From Lactarius indigo (Eukaryota; Basidiomycota; Agaricomycetes; Russulales; Russulaceae): a stretch of 64,000 bases of DNA. Shown here piece by piece: positions 11,701 to 20,908 of this stretch. A program made the position numbers and the translations under genes. How positions within the stretch are numbered: position 1 is the stretch's first letter; every line of letters begins with the position of its first letter. The DNA lies in the NCBI GenBank assembly GCA_025766275.1, contig JAFKAC010000009.1:186001-250000 (forward strand), in the 5' to 3' direction. The notes beneath the pieces were generated by a model, which saw nothing but the letters and a program-made list of their open reading frames with translations, was not told the origin of the DNA and did no database searches.

Positions 11701-12284
11701 CCTTCCTCGAACTGTTGTCGTTGTTCATCCATAATAACGCAGGAATGTACTATTTCATAATCGTCGTTTTGGACAGTGGCTGTTGCAACTACTGGCGTCA
11801 TTTTAATGTAAGGGTTAGTCAAGCGAATGACAATAGGGAGCATATCTTCATGTATGGCGGCTTATGACCATTTGATGTGTGGGTCGTAGATAGCAAGCCA
11901 GGGATATCCCAGTACAATGTCTTCGTTGCCGATGTCTGTGATAAGGAAGCGAATTTCCTTATGAATTCCTTTAGTCTGGATGTCGACATCAGTATAATGA
12001 GTGATACGCCCCAACTTGTTTTCTGTATTATCAATGTTCCATATTTTCTTTGGGACGTTGAGTTGTTTGGTCCCAAGTCCCATCCTCTTTACAAAGGAGG
12101 GTCTCATGAAGCAGTGGGTTGCTCCTGAGTCGACTAGTGCTCGTATGTCGGCCATTGCGTAACTGGTGCGGATCGATACTGGGACTCTCATAGAACAATA
12201 GCGAGTCATGATTACACTGTTACAATTAACTGCCCTTACCCAGGCCAATGGGTTCAGGCGTCCTGAAAACCCTCCTTCTTCCAC
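8712..12284 (-). pseudogene. E3 pol (protease-RT-RNase H-integrase-chromodomain), six in-frame stops
   Basis: A single reading frame runs from the -1 frameshift site to the E2 junction: protease with VDSGATH (about 12130), RT with YMDD (about 11035), RNase H, integrase HHCC (about 9800-9900), DDE core, GPF module and chromodomain (about 8770-8880). The frame is broken by TAA 11862-11864 and by TGA at 11064-11066, 10548-10550, 9996-9998 and 9543-9545, plus TAG 9399-9401. No frameshift is needed. Comparison with E1/E2/E4 suggests several arose by C-to-T or G-to-A change (R in SDRDPRF to TGA; W in RFWVNE to TAG). Not functional. Confidence 0.9.
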
Positions 12285-13103
12285 AACTATTGGAGGATGA
12301 TATCTTTTACATTGTCCGATTCTCCAGCTACTCTGTTAAGCCAATCACTGGCACGTTGTTGAGGGGGTATTTCTTGAACCACCCTGGTAGCAACTTCGGG
12401 TTCTTGTTGATGATAGTCAGTATCGATATACTGACTGGTCAATGCTTGGGATTGATAATCCCTTCATGGTTGCCTGCAGTCTCGGGCCATGTGTCCGTCT
12501 TTTCCACAATTGTAACAAGTGACTGGCCTTTGGTTATTACGTCCTCCTCCTCTCTGTAGGAATCCTCCTCAAGGTCAATATGGAGGACAAGGAGCAAGTA
12601 TGTCTTCAGCTCCTGTTAATCATCCTCGAATTCAATCTGCCAATGTGTCCATCGTGTTAGGGTCTCTTGGGAGGTTCCGGGGTTGCCAAGAACTTCTTGG
12701 CGGCCCCTGCCATGGACGCTGCTGCTGCGATCTTTCTTGTTTTTGTGGTGCTCCCTTGTTGAGCATGGCCTTAAGATGCATGTATTGTTGTTGGCAGGTA
12801 GTGGCCGCTTCCTTCCATTCACGATAGTTTCGTGGGGAGTTGAGGGTGTATACTTTAGAGTACAAGTCGGTGGGCAATCCGCTTGCGAATAAATCAAGTG
12901 TCTGTGGGTCATCAAGCCGATAATGTGCGCGTCGCACTAGTTGCTCAAATTGGGTGCAATACTCATCTAGATTGCCTCTGATCATTTTGAGCCCCTTTTT
13001 TAATTCATATTGGGCTTGCTCTTGTTCCATCGTGTTTCTGAAGCACTGCATGAAGCTGCGCGTGACTTCGTTCCATAACCCTTCGCTGGTACGGGGTATG
13101 CCT
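12254..13103 (-). pseudogene. E3 gag, C-terminal part
   Basis: Continues the gag capsid region (IPRTSEGLWNEV onward), then a Gln/Pro-rich stretch and one CCHC zinc knuckle (CYNCGKDGHMARDC, about 12476-12517). It ends at TGA 12254-12256 after WKKEGFQDA. Several in-frame stops interrupt it, the first at 12632-12634. It joins the N-terminal part at 20909 in frame once E4 and one TGCCT are removed. RNA-binding structural protein of the particle; now dead. Confidence 0.85.
12266..12272 (-). promoter_or_regulatory. E3 gag-pol -1 frameshift heptamer GGGTTTT
   Basis: In the gag frame the codons read GAG GGT TTT, giving the canonical X XXY YYZ heptamer G GGT TTT. It lies 9 bases before the gag stop. 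A -1 slip enters the pol frame (GGFSGRLNPLAW). The site is conserved in place with GGATTTT in E4. Inferred from sequence only. Confidence 0.7.
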
Positions 13104-13651
13104 TGTAACGCCACTACGGGGGCGTTTTAGTACGACCTGTACTAAGTCAGTCAACGAAACGGTAGTCAGAGCTCAAAGGCCCGACTTCAGTAGAGATGAT
13201 GCACAAGAGTCACAAGGACACACGTCACTTGGACTGTAGAGGGTGACTAAGACGCGAAGGTCTAGCGAATACAGGAGTCGGGGGTTCGAGAGACTGTGCG
13301 TGGACGAGTGTAGTATTACACAAGAAGTCTAGTCTACCGTACAAGCTAGGTAGTACTGGGCTTAAATACACTCGGTACAAGTAATCGGTGTGAGGCCATC
13401 TCCGGACTGGGAACAAAAGGTAGGACATAATGGGAACAAAGGGAGAATCACGCGGGTCCGTGCGTGAGTGAGAAGTGCATGGAAACTAACACATGTCGAG
13501 CTGTATCGGAAGATAACGATGATAAGCAAAGCGCGTGATAGGAACCGGGTAAACGTATTGTCCGCGTAGTCATACAGGGCTCGTAATGTAAGTGGAATGG
13601 AATAGACGGAAATGAAAGAACGAGTCCGAACGAGTCTGAAAAGTCGTAACA
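13104..13651 (-). repeat. E4 3' LTR
   Basis: Starts TGTAACG and ends CGTAACA on the + strand. Only one difference from the partner LTR in 548 bp. The adjoining polypurine tract on the minus strand reads GAGGGGTAA. The self-primer copy is at 13325-13335. Confidence 0.97.
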
Positions 13652-13685
13652 TTACCCCTCGTCCAGACTTGAAGACGCCTCGGCT

Positions 13686-15125
13686 TCAACACTCTGGGTC
13701 GATAAGGTCGTAGATGTCGGCATCCAGATCATTCTCCGGCCAGGGAGAAATGTCAAGTCGACAGTAGTGTGTTTTGAGGAATAAGAAGGGGCCACGCCTA
13801 CCACACTTACGACACATCTCGTATTGTGGGCAGCGAATTTCGTCGTGATTGGCGTCGGTTTTGAAGCACCGCCCACACCACCTCCCTTGAGTTTGGGCGG
13901 CGACGGTCGGTGGTTCGGGGACCGTGAAAGAGGTGGTGGCCTCCATGGTCACCGCGTGTCGTATACGTTCATCTGCCTGAGAGGTTGTGATGACCTCTTC
14001 GACCATACCCGCCCGTCGGAAGATGCACCGGTAGGACTGGTGCTCCTGACTTTGACAGTGACGACAGGCTGGTCGCGGCCTGGTGGGGCAGTCGCGTACC
14101 AAGTGGTGGGGACTGTTACAGTGGTAACAGCGTCGGCGATGGGGTTTGTCGGCGAGACGAGGGAACTCCAATGGTCCTCCGCGCCGTGGAGAGAATGGGA
14201 TGGCGTATCGTGAGTGGCGGAGTGGGGCCGGTAAAGCCGTCATTCTTGCGTACTCATTGCCGATGGTGGCTAGCGCTCCCGCATATTGAAGTCGTCTTTT
14301 CGTGCTGGCTAGCATTAGATCCACGGTGAGTCGCTCTGATCGCAGCTTCCGTGCTTCATCCTCTAGCTTCTCGCTCTTCTCGTCGATTTCCTTGAGTGTG
14401 AGGAGTCCCGTCCGTAGCCTAGTGATCTCGGCTGTGAGTCGTGGTGAGTTGAGTTCGATGAGGGTCTCGTCCAGGGCACAGGCGCGGATATCATGGGGGT
14501 CAAAAAACTGAAGCTGCTCGGCCGTGAAGGGGGGAGCGGAGACGTTCGGCCTGAGCGATGAGAGGTAGACTTCCTCTCTGTAGTGAGGCTGCCCCACACC
14601 CATCGTTCCCACCACCTCGGTGAATCCCTTGCGATAGTAGATATACTTCGCCGGGTTGGATCCACCGTCCGGTAATGGGATTTGTAATGGGTAGTATTTG
14701 GGGGTTCCTAGAACGTTCGGAAAGAAGGGGGCGCCAGGATCGTCTGTGTTGTTAGGAGGGGAGTCAGGTCGGTCGTAGTCGATGGGAGTATGGACGCGGA
14801 CTGGGGTGAATGGTTCTAATGGTGGGGGTGGTGTAGATGGTGGAGAGGACGGGGGCGATAGTGGTTGTGGTTCCGGAGGGAGAGTTGACTGTTGCGGAGG
14901 GGGTGTTGGAGAGTATTGTCCCTCTTCGGGCGTTGATGGGGTAAGTTCCCCAGGTTCTCGTTCAATGTGTCGGGGGGACGGTGGTGGTGATAGGTGGGGG
15001 ATATCGGAAAGGTTGATGGTGACGATCCCTCGTTCGAGGGTGGCTTCGAGTTGAGGATTACTGAGGACTTGAACGAGGGTGGTGTCGGATACTGGGGTGG
15101 TGGTCATTGTGGGGCTGAGGGGCAC
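13686..15125 (-). CDS. E4 third ORF: coiled-coil and multiple CCHC zinc knuckles
   Basis: About 479 codons downstream of pol, in the pol frame, after TAA 15150-15152; first ATG at 15107 (MTTTPVSDTT). The N-terminal third is Pro/Ser-rich. The middle has a conserved block (PDGG..., later LTAEITRLR) and a charged, probably coiled-coil segment. The C-terminal part has two standard knuckles (CYHCNSPHHLVRDC; CRHCQSQEHQSYRC) and a further variant Cys/His cluster (CGRCFKTDANHDEIRC). The middle block aligns with the C-terminal extensions of E1/E2 pol (LTAEVTRYR). It may be translated by readthrough or reinitiation. Function unknown; nucleic-acid binding is likely from the knuckles. Confidence 0.75.
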   Translation of the reverse strand: MPLSPTMTTTPVSDTTLVQVLSNPQLEATLERGIVTINLSDIPHLSPPPSPRHIEREPGELTPSTPEEGQYSPTPPPQQSTLPPEPQPLSPPSSPPSTPPPPLEPFTPVRVHTPIDYDRPDSPPNNTDDPGAPFFPNVLGTPKYYPLQIPLPDGGSNPAKYIYYRKGFTEVVGTMGVGQPHYREEVYLSSLRPNVSAPPFTAEQLQFFDPHDIRACALDETLIELNSPRLTAEITRLRTGLLTLKEIDEKSEKLEDEARKLRSERLTVDLMLASTKRRLQYAGALATIGNEYARMTALPAPLRHSRYAIPFSPRRGGPLEFPRLADKPHRRRCYHCNSPHHLVRDCPTRPRPACRHCQSQEHQSYRCIFRRAGMVEEVITTSQADERIRHAVTMEATTSFTVPEPPTVAAQTQGRWCGRCFKTDANHDEIRCPQYEMCRKCGRRGPFLFLKTHYCRLDISPWPENDLDADIYDLIDPEC

Positions 15126-15149
15126 AAGATCGCAATGGGGAATGTTTCT

Positions 15150-18100
15150 TTATACCGTTCGTCCAGCCCCTACGGCGGTCGGATATCGTCGGTAATAGTC
15201 TTTGATGACATCTGTGGCGTGGGTCATGTTACTTGCGGGTTCCCATGTATTGTCGCTCGGTGGGAATCCCTTCCACTTTACTAGGTAGTGGAGTTTGCGC
15301 CCTCTTCCTCGTTCCTGGGCGTCTTCTATTCGCTCCACTTCATACTCCTCTTCGCCATCGATAAGGTCCGGTGGAGGTCGGGTGTAATTTGTGCCGTGTA
15401 GCTCCGTCTCCTTATATGGGGTGAGAAGGTTCGCATGGAATACCGGATGTATCTTCCATGACTTTGGAAGTTCTAGCTCGTAGGAAACGTCTGATAGAAC
15501 CCTCGTGATTTTGAAGGGTCCATATCGTTTCGGGGCTAGTTTGCTCGTGGGGTAAAAGGTTCGAAGGTTCGTTCCTTCTAGCCAAACTTGGTCCCCTTGC
15601 TGATAAGGTGTGAACTTGCTTTTCCCTCGTTGTGCTATGAGACGTTGCGCATGTGTAATGCTATCTTGCGCGTGTTGACGGAGTATTGATAGCTCCTCTA
15701 GTCTTTGGTCCACCGTGGGGTTGCTAGATGGTTTGGGCGTCCATACGGTTCATGGTTCCCAGCCCATAATGAGTGAAAAGGGGGAGTGTTTGGTTGTGGC
15801 ATTCTTCCAGGAGTTGTGGGCGAATTGGGCCATTGGTAGAAGTTCCGCCCAATTGTCTTGTTGTACGTTACACCAGTGTCGTAGGTATTGTTCTAGCCAC
15901 TGGTTGGTACGTTCGGATTGGCCGTCTGTCTGTGGGTGATATGCGGAGGATATGTTCTGTTGTATCCCCAGGGTTCTGCACAGTTGTCGCATGAACGTTG
16001 ATGCAAATCGGGGGTCTCGGTCGGATATGACTCTTCGGGGTAGTCCATAGTGGGGGTATACATGTTGCAAATAGAGTTTGGCCACTCCTTCCGATGTTAT
16101 GGTTTCATTACACGGTATGAATATTGCCGCTTTCGAGCAATCGTGGTCCGTGATGGTAAGGATTGAGTCGAACCCTTTTGACAGCGGGAGTTTGACTATG
16201 AAATCCATAGCTACCACCTCGAATGGTTCGGCTTCGGGTTCCGTGGTAATGGGGAATAGATGTGGCTTTTGTCGGTGAGGGTTAACCTTGTTACTTTGGC
16301 ATGTTGCGCATCCCTTGACGTAGGCTTCCACGTCTTTGCGCATGTTAGGCCACCAGAAGTCGTGTCGCACTAGCTCTAAGGTGTTCGCGATCCCTGGGTG
16401 TCCGGCGCTTGGAGTATCGTGGAAAAAGGTAATTACCCCCCGTTTAAGATCGTTGTTTCCCACAACAACGAGGGCGTCGTTCTTCCACCATAGGCCGTCG
16501 TGTTTTTTCAAATTGTGCGGTTCGATCCATGGAAGAAGAGTTGCCTCGTCTATATTTTGTGCAATTTGTGTCCATATGTCCATGTCGTGCATGGATGTGT
16601 GGGTTATTTTGAGGAAGACCTCTTCAGGTAATACCGTTACGTGGTCGTTGTCGTTGGTACCGTCATCGTAATCGGGTCTTCTCGATAACGAGTCGGCCTG
16701 GGTGTTCCTTTTGCCCGGGATATGTTTGAGTACAAAATTATACTCAGACAATTCTTGGAATTCTCGTGCCACTCTCCGATTGATCTTCCTGGGTTCCTTC
16801 CAGTATTGCAAATTTGCATGGTCGGTGTGGATGGTTATTAAGTGGGGGGATCCCACGAGGTACATACGCCAGGTTCGTAGTGCTTTGACGATTGCCAATA
16901 GTTCTCTGTCGTAGATGTCGTAGTTACGTTCTGCTTCGGATAAGGATTCCGAGTAGAACGCTATGGGATGGAGCTTGTTGTCTTCTCCCTTTTGATTTAA
17001 GACCGCGCCCAGGGCGTATCCTGAAGCGTCAACTTCGATTTCGAAGGGTTGGTCTAGCTTTGGGAATAGTAACACTGGTTCCGAACTGATGCGTTCCTTG
17101 ATGGTATCGAACGCTTTTTGTCTGACTTCTGTCCATTCCCAGGGAGTATTTTTCTTCGTGAGGTCGTGGAGGGGTCTTGCTATCGTGGAGAATCCCCGTA
17201 TGAATCGTCGGTAAAAGTTGCAGAACCCCAAGAACGCCCGTACTTCTTTTAGGGACGTTGGCGCCTTCCATTCCCGAACGCCTTGGACTTTTACCGGGTC
17301 CATCCGCAGCTGTCCGTGCCCGATAATTAACCCCAGATACTCGACTTCGTAAACTTCGAACACGCATTTTTCCGGTTTGATGTACAGATCGTGCTTGTCA
17401 CAGAGGTCGAGGACTTGATGTAGTAGCATTCTGTGGTGGGCGCGATTGTCCGTGGTTGCGATAAGAATGTCATCCATATAGACAATCACCTCGCCCGTCA
17501 ATACCAACTCCCGGAAAATGGTGTCCATCATCGTTTGAAACGTACTGGGGGAGTTTGTGAGGCCGAAGAACATTACTCGTGGTTCGAATAGCCCCTGATT
17601 GGTCTTAAACGCCGCCTTCCACTCATCTCCTTGTTTGATTCGAACGTTATTGTATCCCCATCGGATATCGAGTTTCGAGTAGAGTCTTGCTTCTCGAATT
17701 TTGTCAATAAGTTCGGGGATTAAGGGGAGTGGATAGTGGTTCTTTACAGTTAGTTCGTTGAGGCGGCGATAATCCTGTACGGGGCGTAATTTTCCGTCCT
17801 TCTTTTTGATGAAGAAGAAAGGAGAGGCGTAAGGGGATTTAGACGGCTGGATGTACTTCTTCTCCAAGTGTTCGGTTATGAATTCCGTCAGTTTTTCGCT
17901 TTCCGGGATTGTAAGCGGGTACACTTTACAGTCCATCGTTTCTGGGGCGTTCGGGACTAGATCTATGGCATGGTCCCATGGTCGTGAAGGTGGGAAGCGT
18001 TGAGAAGCTTCTTCGCTGAAGACCTTGTGATGTCTTCGGTATTCTTCTGGGACCATTTCTTCGAAGGTCTTCTGGGGTTTCTTGGCCGCTTCTTGTTGCG

Positions 18101-18698
18101 CCAGTTCGGACGCCGTTGTTGTTTTCCGCAACCGAATATGGGGTTCGGTTTCCTCTTGTAGTTGTTCCCAAGCTAATTCGTCCAGTTGATACGTCTCCAA
18201 TGCCTTGATAGTCGCTTCGAGAGGCATGGCTTCGTCGGACAAGTGTAAGCTTGTGATGACTACGGGTTGGAACTCTTCGTCTAGCGTGGCGTCGCGCCAG
18301 TGGAATTTGGGCTCGAATGCCGTGAACCAGGGGTACCCTAGTATAACTTCGTCATTGCCCAAATCGGTGATAAGAAAGCGGAGGTTTTGAGTTTTTCCTC
18401 CGGTTTTGACGGTTAGGTCGGTAAAAGATGTGATTTCTCCTCCTTGATTGTGGGTTCCGTCCACGTTCCATATTTTGATGGAACGTTCGGTGGGTAGGCA
18501 GGCTATTTTAAGTCGTTTCAAGAGGTTCGCACTGATAAAATTGTCTGTTGCTCCTGAGTCTATCAAGACGTTTCGTTCGGCCGTCGCGTGTGCGGATTTG
18601 AAAAGTACTGGAATTCGCATGGATCGGAATCTGCTATTGTACACGCTAAGGTTAAGTGCTCTAGCCCAGGCCGCCGGGTTCAAGCGTTCAGAAAATCC
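15150..18698 (-). pseudogene. E4 pol (protease-RT-RNase H-integrase-chromodomain), one nonsense codon
   Basis: Entered by -1 frameshift from gag near 18692. Protease LIDSGAT about 18570; RT with YMDD about 17475; RNase H with DASGYALG about 17015; integrase HHCC about 16290-16400, DRDPRF about 16015, DGQSERTNQ about 15920; GPF module about 15515; chromodomain EEYEVERI...YLVKWKGFP about 15260-15360. A TGA at 15750-15752 falls between the integrase core and the GPF module (GWEP-stop-TVW); the frame is open on both sides. A CGA-to-TGA change is the simplest origin. Apart from this codon the gene reads through to TAA 15150-15152. Confidence 0.93.
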
Positions 18699-20338
18699 TT
18701 CTTCTGCCCGAAGAGTTTGTCCACCATGAGTTCTCGTACTTCGGGGGTTTGAGCGAATAAGGCCGCTACCTGGGCGTCGGCTTGTTCCTCATTGGAGAGG
18801 GGACGTGATGCGGTCATCGAAATGGTGGCGGTAGCGGTGTCACTCGTGCTTGCCGTTTTGGCCGTAGTTGTTGGCTTCTGGGGACAGAATCTGGAGATGT
18901 GCCCTTGTCCTCGGCATCTGAAACATCTTCCTTCCTTTTGGAGTTGTTTCTTCTCATCTTCTGTCATTGCTGCTCGGGCACGAGTTCGGCTGACGTCCAT
19001 CGCATTTGGGTCTTTTGCTTTGTTGAGGGCGTTTAGCCACTGGTCGCGAGAGGCCCCTCCTTTTTTCTCTGTTCTTCCTTTAGTGAGTCTGTCTTTAAGG
19101 AGGAGGTACTCTGCTTGTTGGAGTGTAACTGCCGTCTTCCACTCATCCCAATTTACAGGGTGATGGAACTTGATTGCGTTTATAACCAACGCGTTTGGGA
19201 GGCCTTTTTGAAAGATTTCTAGGGTCGTGGCTTCGTCTTTGTTGTACCCCGCCTTGTTAGCCAAATTAGAGAACTTGGCTATATAGGTGTCGATGTCTTC
19301 TTTATCCATTCGTAGGTTTTGGATGGCGTGGCGGGCCTTCTGTTGTTGCGTAGTGTCGGTGTACGCTTGAATAAAGCGCGTTTCGATTGTGTTCCATAAG
19401 TTTTCGGCATTCATGGCTACACCTCCCACTAGCTGGTCGGCCAGCCATTGTATTTGCTCTTCCACCCAGTCGTCGACGAGTGGTCCTCGGATGTAGGATA
19501 AGAGCGTCATCGCCCGAGAGTATGGGAGGGTCAATTGTTGGACATTTGGGTTCATCCCCCGATAGAGGGCGAATGCGTTGAGGAAGGCTCGGCTTGTTTC
19601 CCGGTCTCCTGTAAATTCCGGTGGGGGGTTTCCCCCAAGTCGTCCGTTTGGTTGGGGAGGTCCTCCTGCTGCGGGGCCAGCAGCTGCTCCGCCGCCTCCA
19701 CCTCCAGGCGCGCCGCCTCCGCCTCCAGGCGCACCGCCTCCACCTCCAGGCGCACCGCCTCCACTTCCAGGCGCACCGCCTCCATGATGGCCTCCTGCGC
19801 TTCCCGCAGCGCCTCCTCCGCTTGTCGACATACCTCCTCCCAAAGGATGTCCTCCACTACCTGAAGGATTCGCTGTCGAGGAGCCTGCAGTTGGTTGCGA
19901 GGAGGTGAGGGTGGTGGAGAGTTGGGTGGTGGACATATTGGCATATGATGCGAAGTCGACAGGTCGTTGAATGGTTGGTGTAAGGGTGGGGTTGTCTAAG
20001 TCGGGTTCGGAGGATGGTTCTTCGACGTCTGAGTCTGCGTCGATAGCACTGATTTGTCCTTTTCCTGGTCCTAGTCCTAGGTGCGCAGGGACGGGTTTGT
20101 ATGAATACCAGGAGTGTTTTGTGTCGGAGTAGGCAACGTAGGCCCAGATATGCTGGTCTTCAATATATTCAATAGGTTCGTACGTAAGTTTGTCGGGGTC
20201 GTAGACGTAGTATCCTTCGTCGTGTGGGGTGTTCCTCCAAAGAGCGGTCCCTTTGATGGATGGTCTTATGTCGTCGTAGGGGTGCCGCTCCAGGTACTCC
20301 TTGACAAACTGCGTTCGGCTTCGGCTGGTGAGAGCCAC
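18680..20338 (-). CDS. E4 gag (capsid + CCHC nucleocapsid), apparent GTG start
   Basis: 552 codons. The N-terminal region ends in a Gly-rich tract built from near-repeats of GGGGGAP. A retrotransposon gag domain follows (PPEFTGDRETSRAFLNAF about 19600, through the LWNTIETRF region), then one CCHC knuckle (CFRCRGQGHISRFC about 18910). The first codon of the frame after the primer-binding site is GTG at 20338-20336 in the context ATCACCGTGGCT. An in-frame TAG lies inside the primer-binding site, so initiation must be at GTG or another non-AUG codon unless an ATG has mutated. It ends FLNA-TGA, overlapping pol. Confidence 0.85.
   Translation of the reverse strand: MALTSRSRTQFVKEYLERHPYDDIRPSIKGTALWRNTPHDEGYYVYDPDKLTYEPIEYIEDQHIWAYVAYSDTKHSWYSYKPVPAHLGLGPGKGQISAIDADSDVEEPSSEPDLDNPTLTPTIQRPVDFASYANMSTTQLSTTLTSSQPTAGSSTANPSGSGGHPLGGGMSTSGGGAAGSAGGHHGGGAPGSGGGAPGGGGGAPGGGGGAPGGGGGGAAAGPAAGGPPQPNGRLGGNPPPEFTGDRETSRAFLNAFALYRGMNPNVQQLTLPYSRAMTLLSYIRGPLVDDWVEEQIQWLADQLVGGVAMNAENLWNTIETRFIQAYTDTTQQQKARHAIQNLRMDKEDIDTYIAKFSNLANKAGYNKDEATTLEIFQKGLPNALVINAIKFHHPVNWDEWKTAVTLQQAEYLLLKDRLTKGRTEKKGGASRDQWLNALNKAKDPNAMDVSRTRARAAMTEDEKKQLQKEGRCFRCRGQGHISRFCPQKPTTTAKTASTSDTATATISMTASRPLSNEEQADAQVAALFAQTPEVRELMVDKLFGQKKDFLNA
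18692..18698 (-). promoter_or_regulatory. E4 gag-pol -1 frameshift heptamer GGATTTT
   Basis: Gag codons AAG GAT TTT form G GAT TTT, 9 bases before the gag TGA. A -1 slip gives GFSERLNPAAW, matching the start of E3 pol. GGAUUUU is a shift site known from dianthoviruses. No downstream structure was assessed. Confidence 0.65.
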
Positions 20339-20347
20339 GGTGATGGG

Positions 20348-20358
20348 AGACTAGACTT
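20348..20358 (-). promoter_or_regulatory. E4 primer-binding site, self-primer type
   Basis: Read on the minus strand, AAGTCTAGTCT lies two bases inside the 5' LTR. It is perfectly complementary (11/11) to AGACTAGACTT at 20592-20582 in the LTR, which begins 33 bp after the LTR TATA box, the expected 5' end of the transcript. It does not begin with the TGG expected for a tRNA 3' end. This matches the self-priming design of Tf1/sushi elements. Confidence 0.85.
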
Positions 20359-20360
20359 AA

Positions 20361-20908
20361 TGTAACGCCACTACGGGGGCGTTTTAGTACGACCTGTACT
20401 AAGTCAGTCAACGAAACGGTAGTCAGAGCTCAAAGGCCCGACTTCAGTAGAGATGATGCACAAGAGTCACAAGGACACACGTCACTTGGACTGTAGAGGG
20501 TGACTAAGACGCGAAGGTCTAGCGAATACAGGAGTCGGGGGTTCGAGAGACTGTGCGTGGACGAGTGTAGTATTACACAAGAAGTCTAGTCTACCGTACA
20601 AGCTAGGTAGTACTGGGCTTAAATACACTCGGTACAAGTAATCGGTGTGAGGCCATCTCCGGACTGGGAACAAAAGGTAGGACATAATGGGAACAAAGGG
20701 AGAATCACGCGGGTCCATGCGTGAGTGAGAAGTGCATGGAAACTAACACATGTCGAGCTGTATCGGAAGATAACGATGATAAGCAAAGCGCGTGATAGGA
20801 ACCGGGTAAACGTATTGTCCGCGTAGTCATACAGGGCTCGTAATGTAAGTGGAATGGAATAGACGGAAATGAAAGAACGAGTCCGAACGAGTCTGAAAAG
20901 TCGTAACA
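20361..20908 (-). repeat. E4 5' LTR
   Basis: 548 bp, 547 identical to the 3' LTR. On the minus strand TATTTAA starts at 20625 and the predicted transcript start AGACTAGACTT begins at 20592. Abuts TGCCT of E3 at 20909-20913. Confidence 0.97.

Larger units (their letters stand above)
13104..20908 (-). mobile_element. E4: near-intact Ty3/gypsy chromovirus (7805 bp)
   Basis: Bounded by two 548-bp LTRs (13104-13651 and 20361-20908) that differ at one position (13460 G versus 20717 A). Flanked by TGCCT at 13099-13103 and 20909-20913, a 5-bp target-site duplication. Minus-strand order: 5' LTR, self-primed primer-binding site, gag, -1 shift, pol with chromodomain, third ORF with zinc knuckles, polypurine tract, 3' LTR. 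It lies inside E3 gag. Coding lesions seen: one TGA in pol and possibly a TAA between pol and ORF3. Confidence 0.97.
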
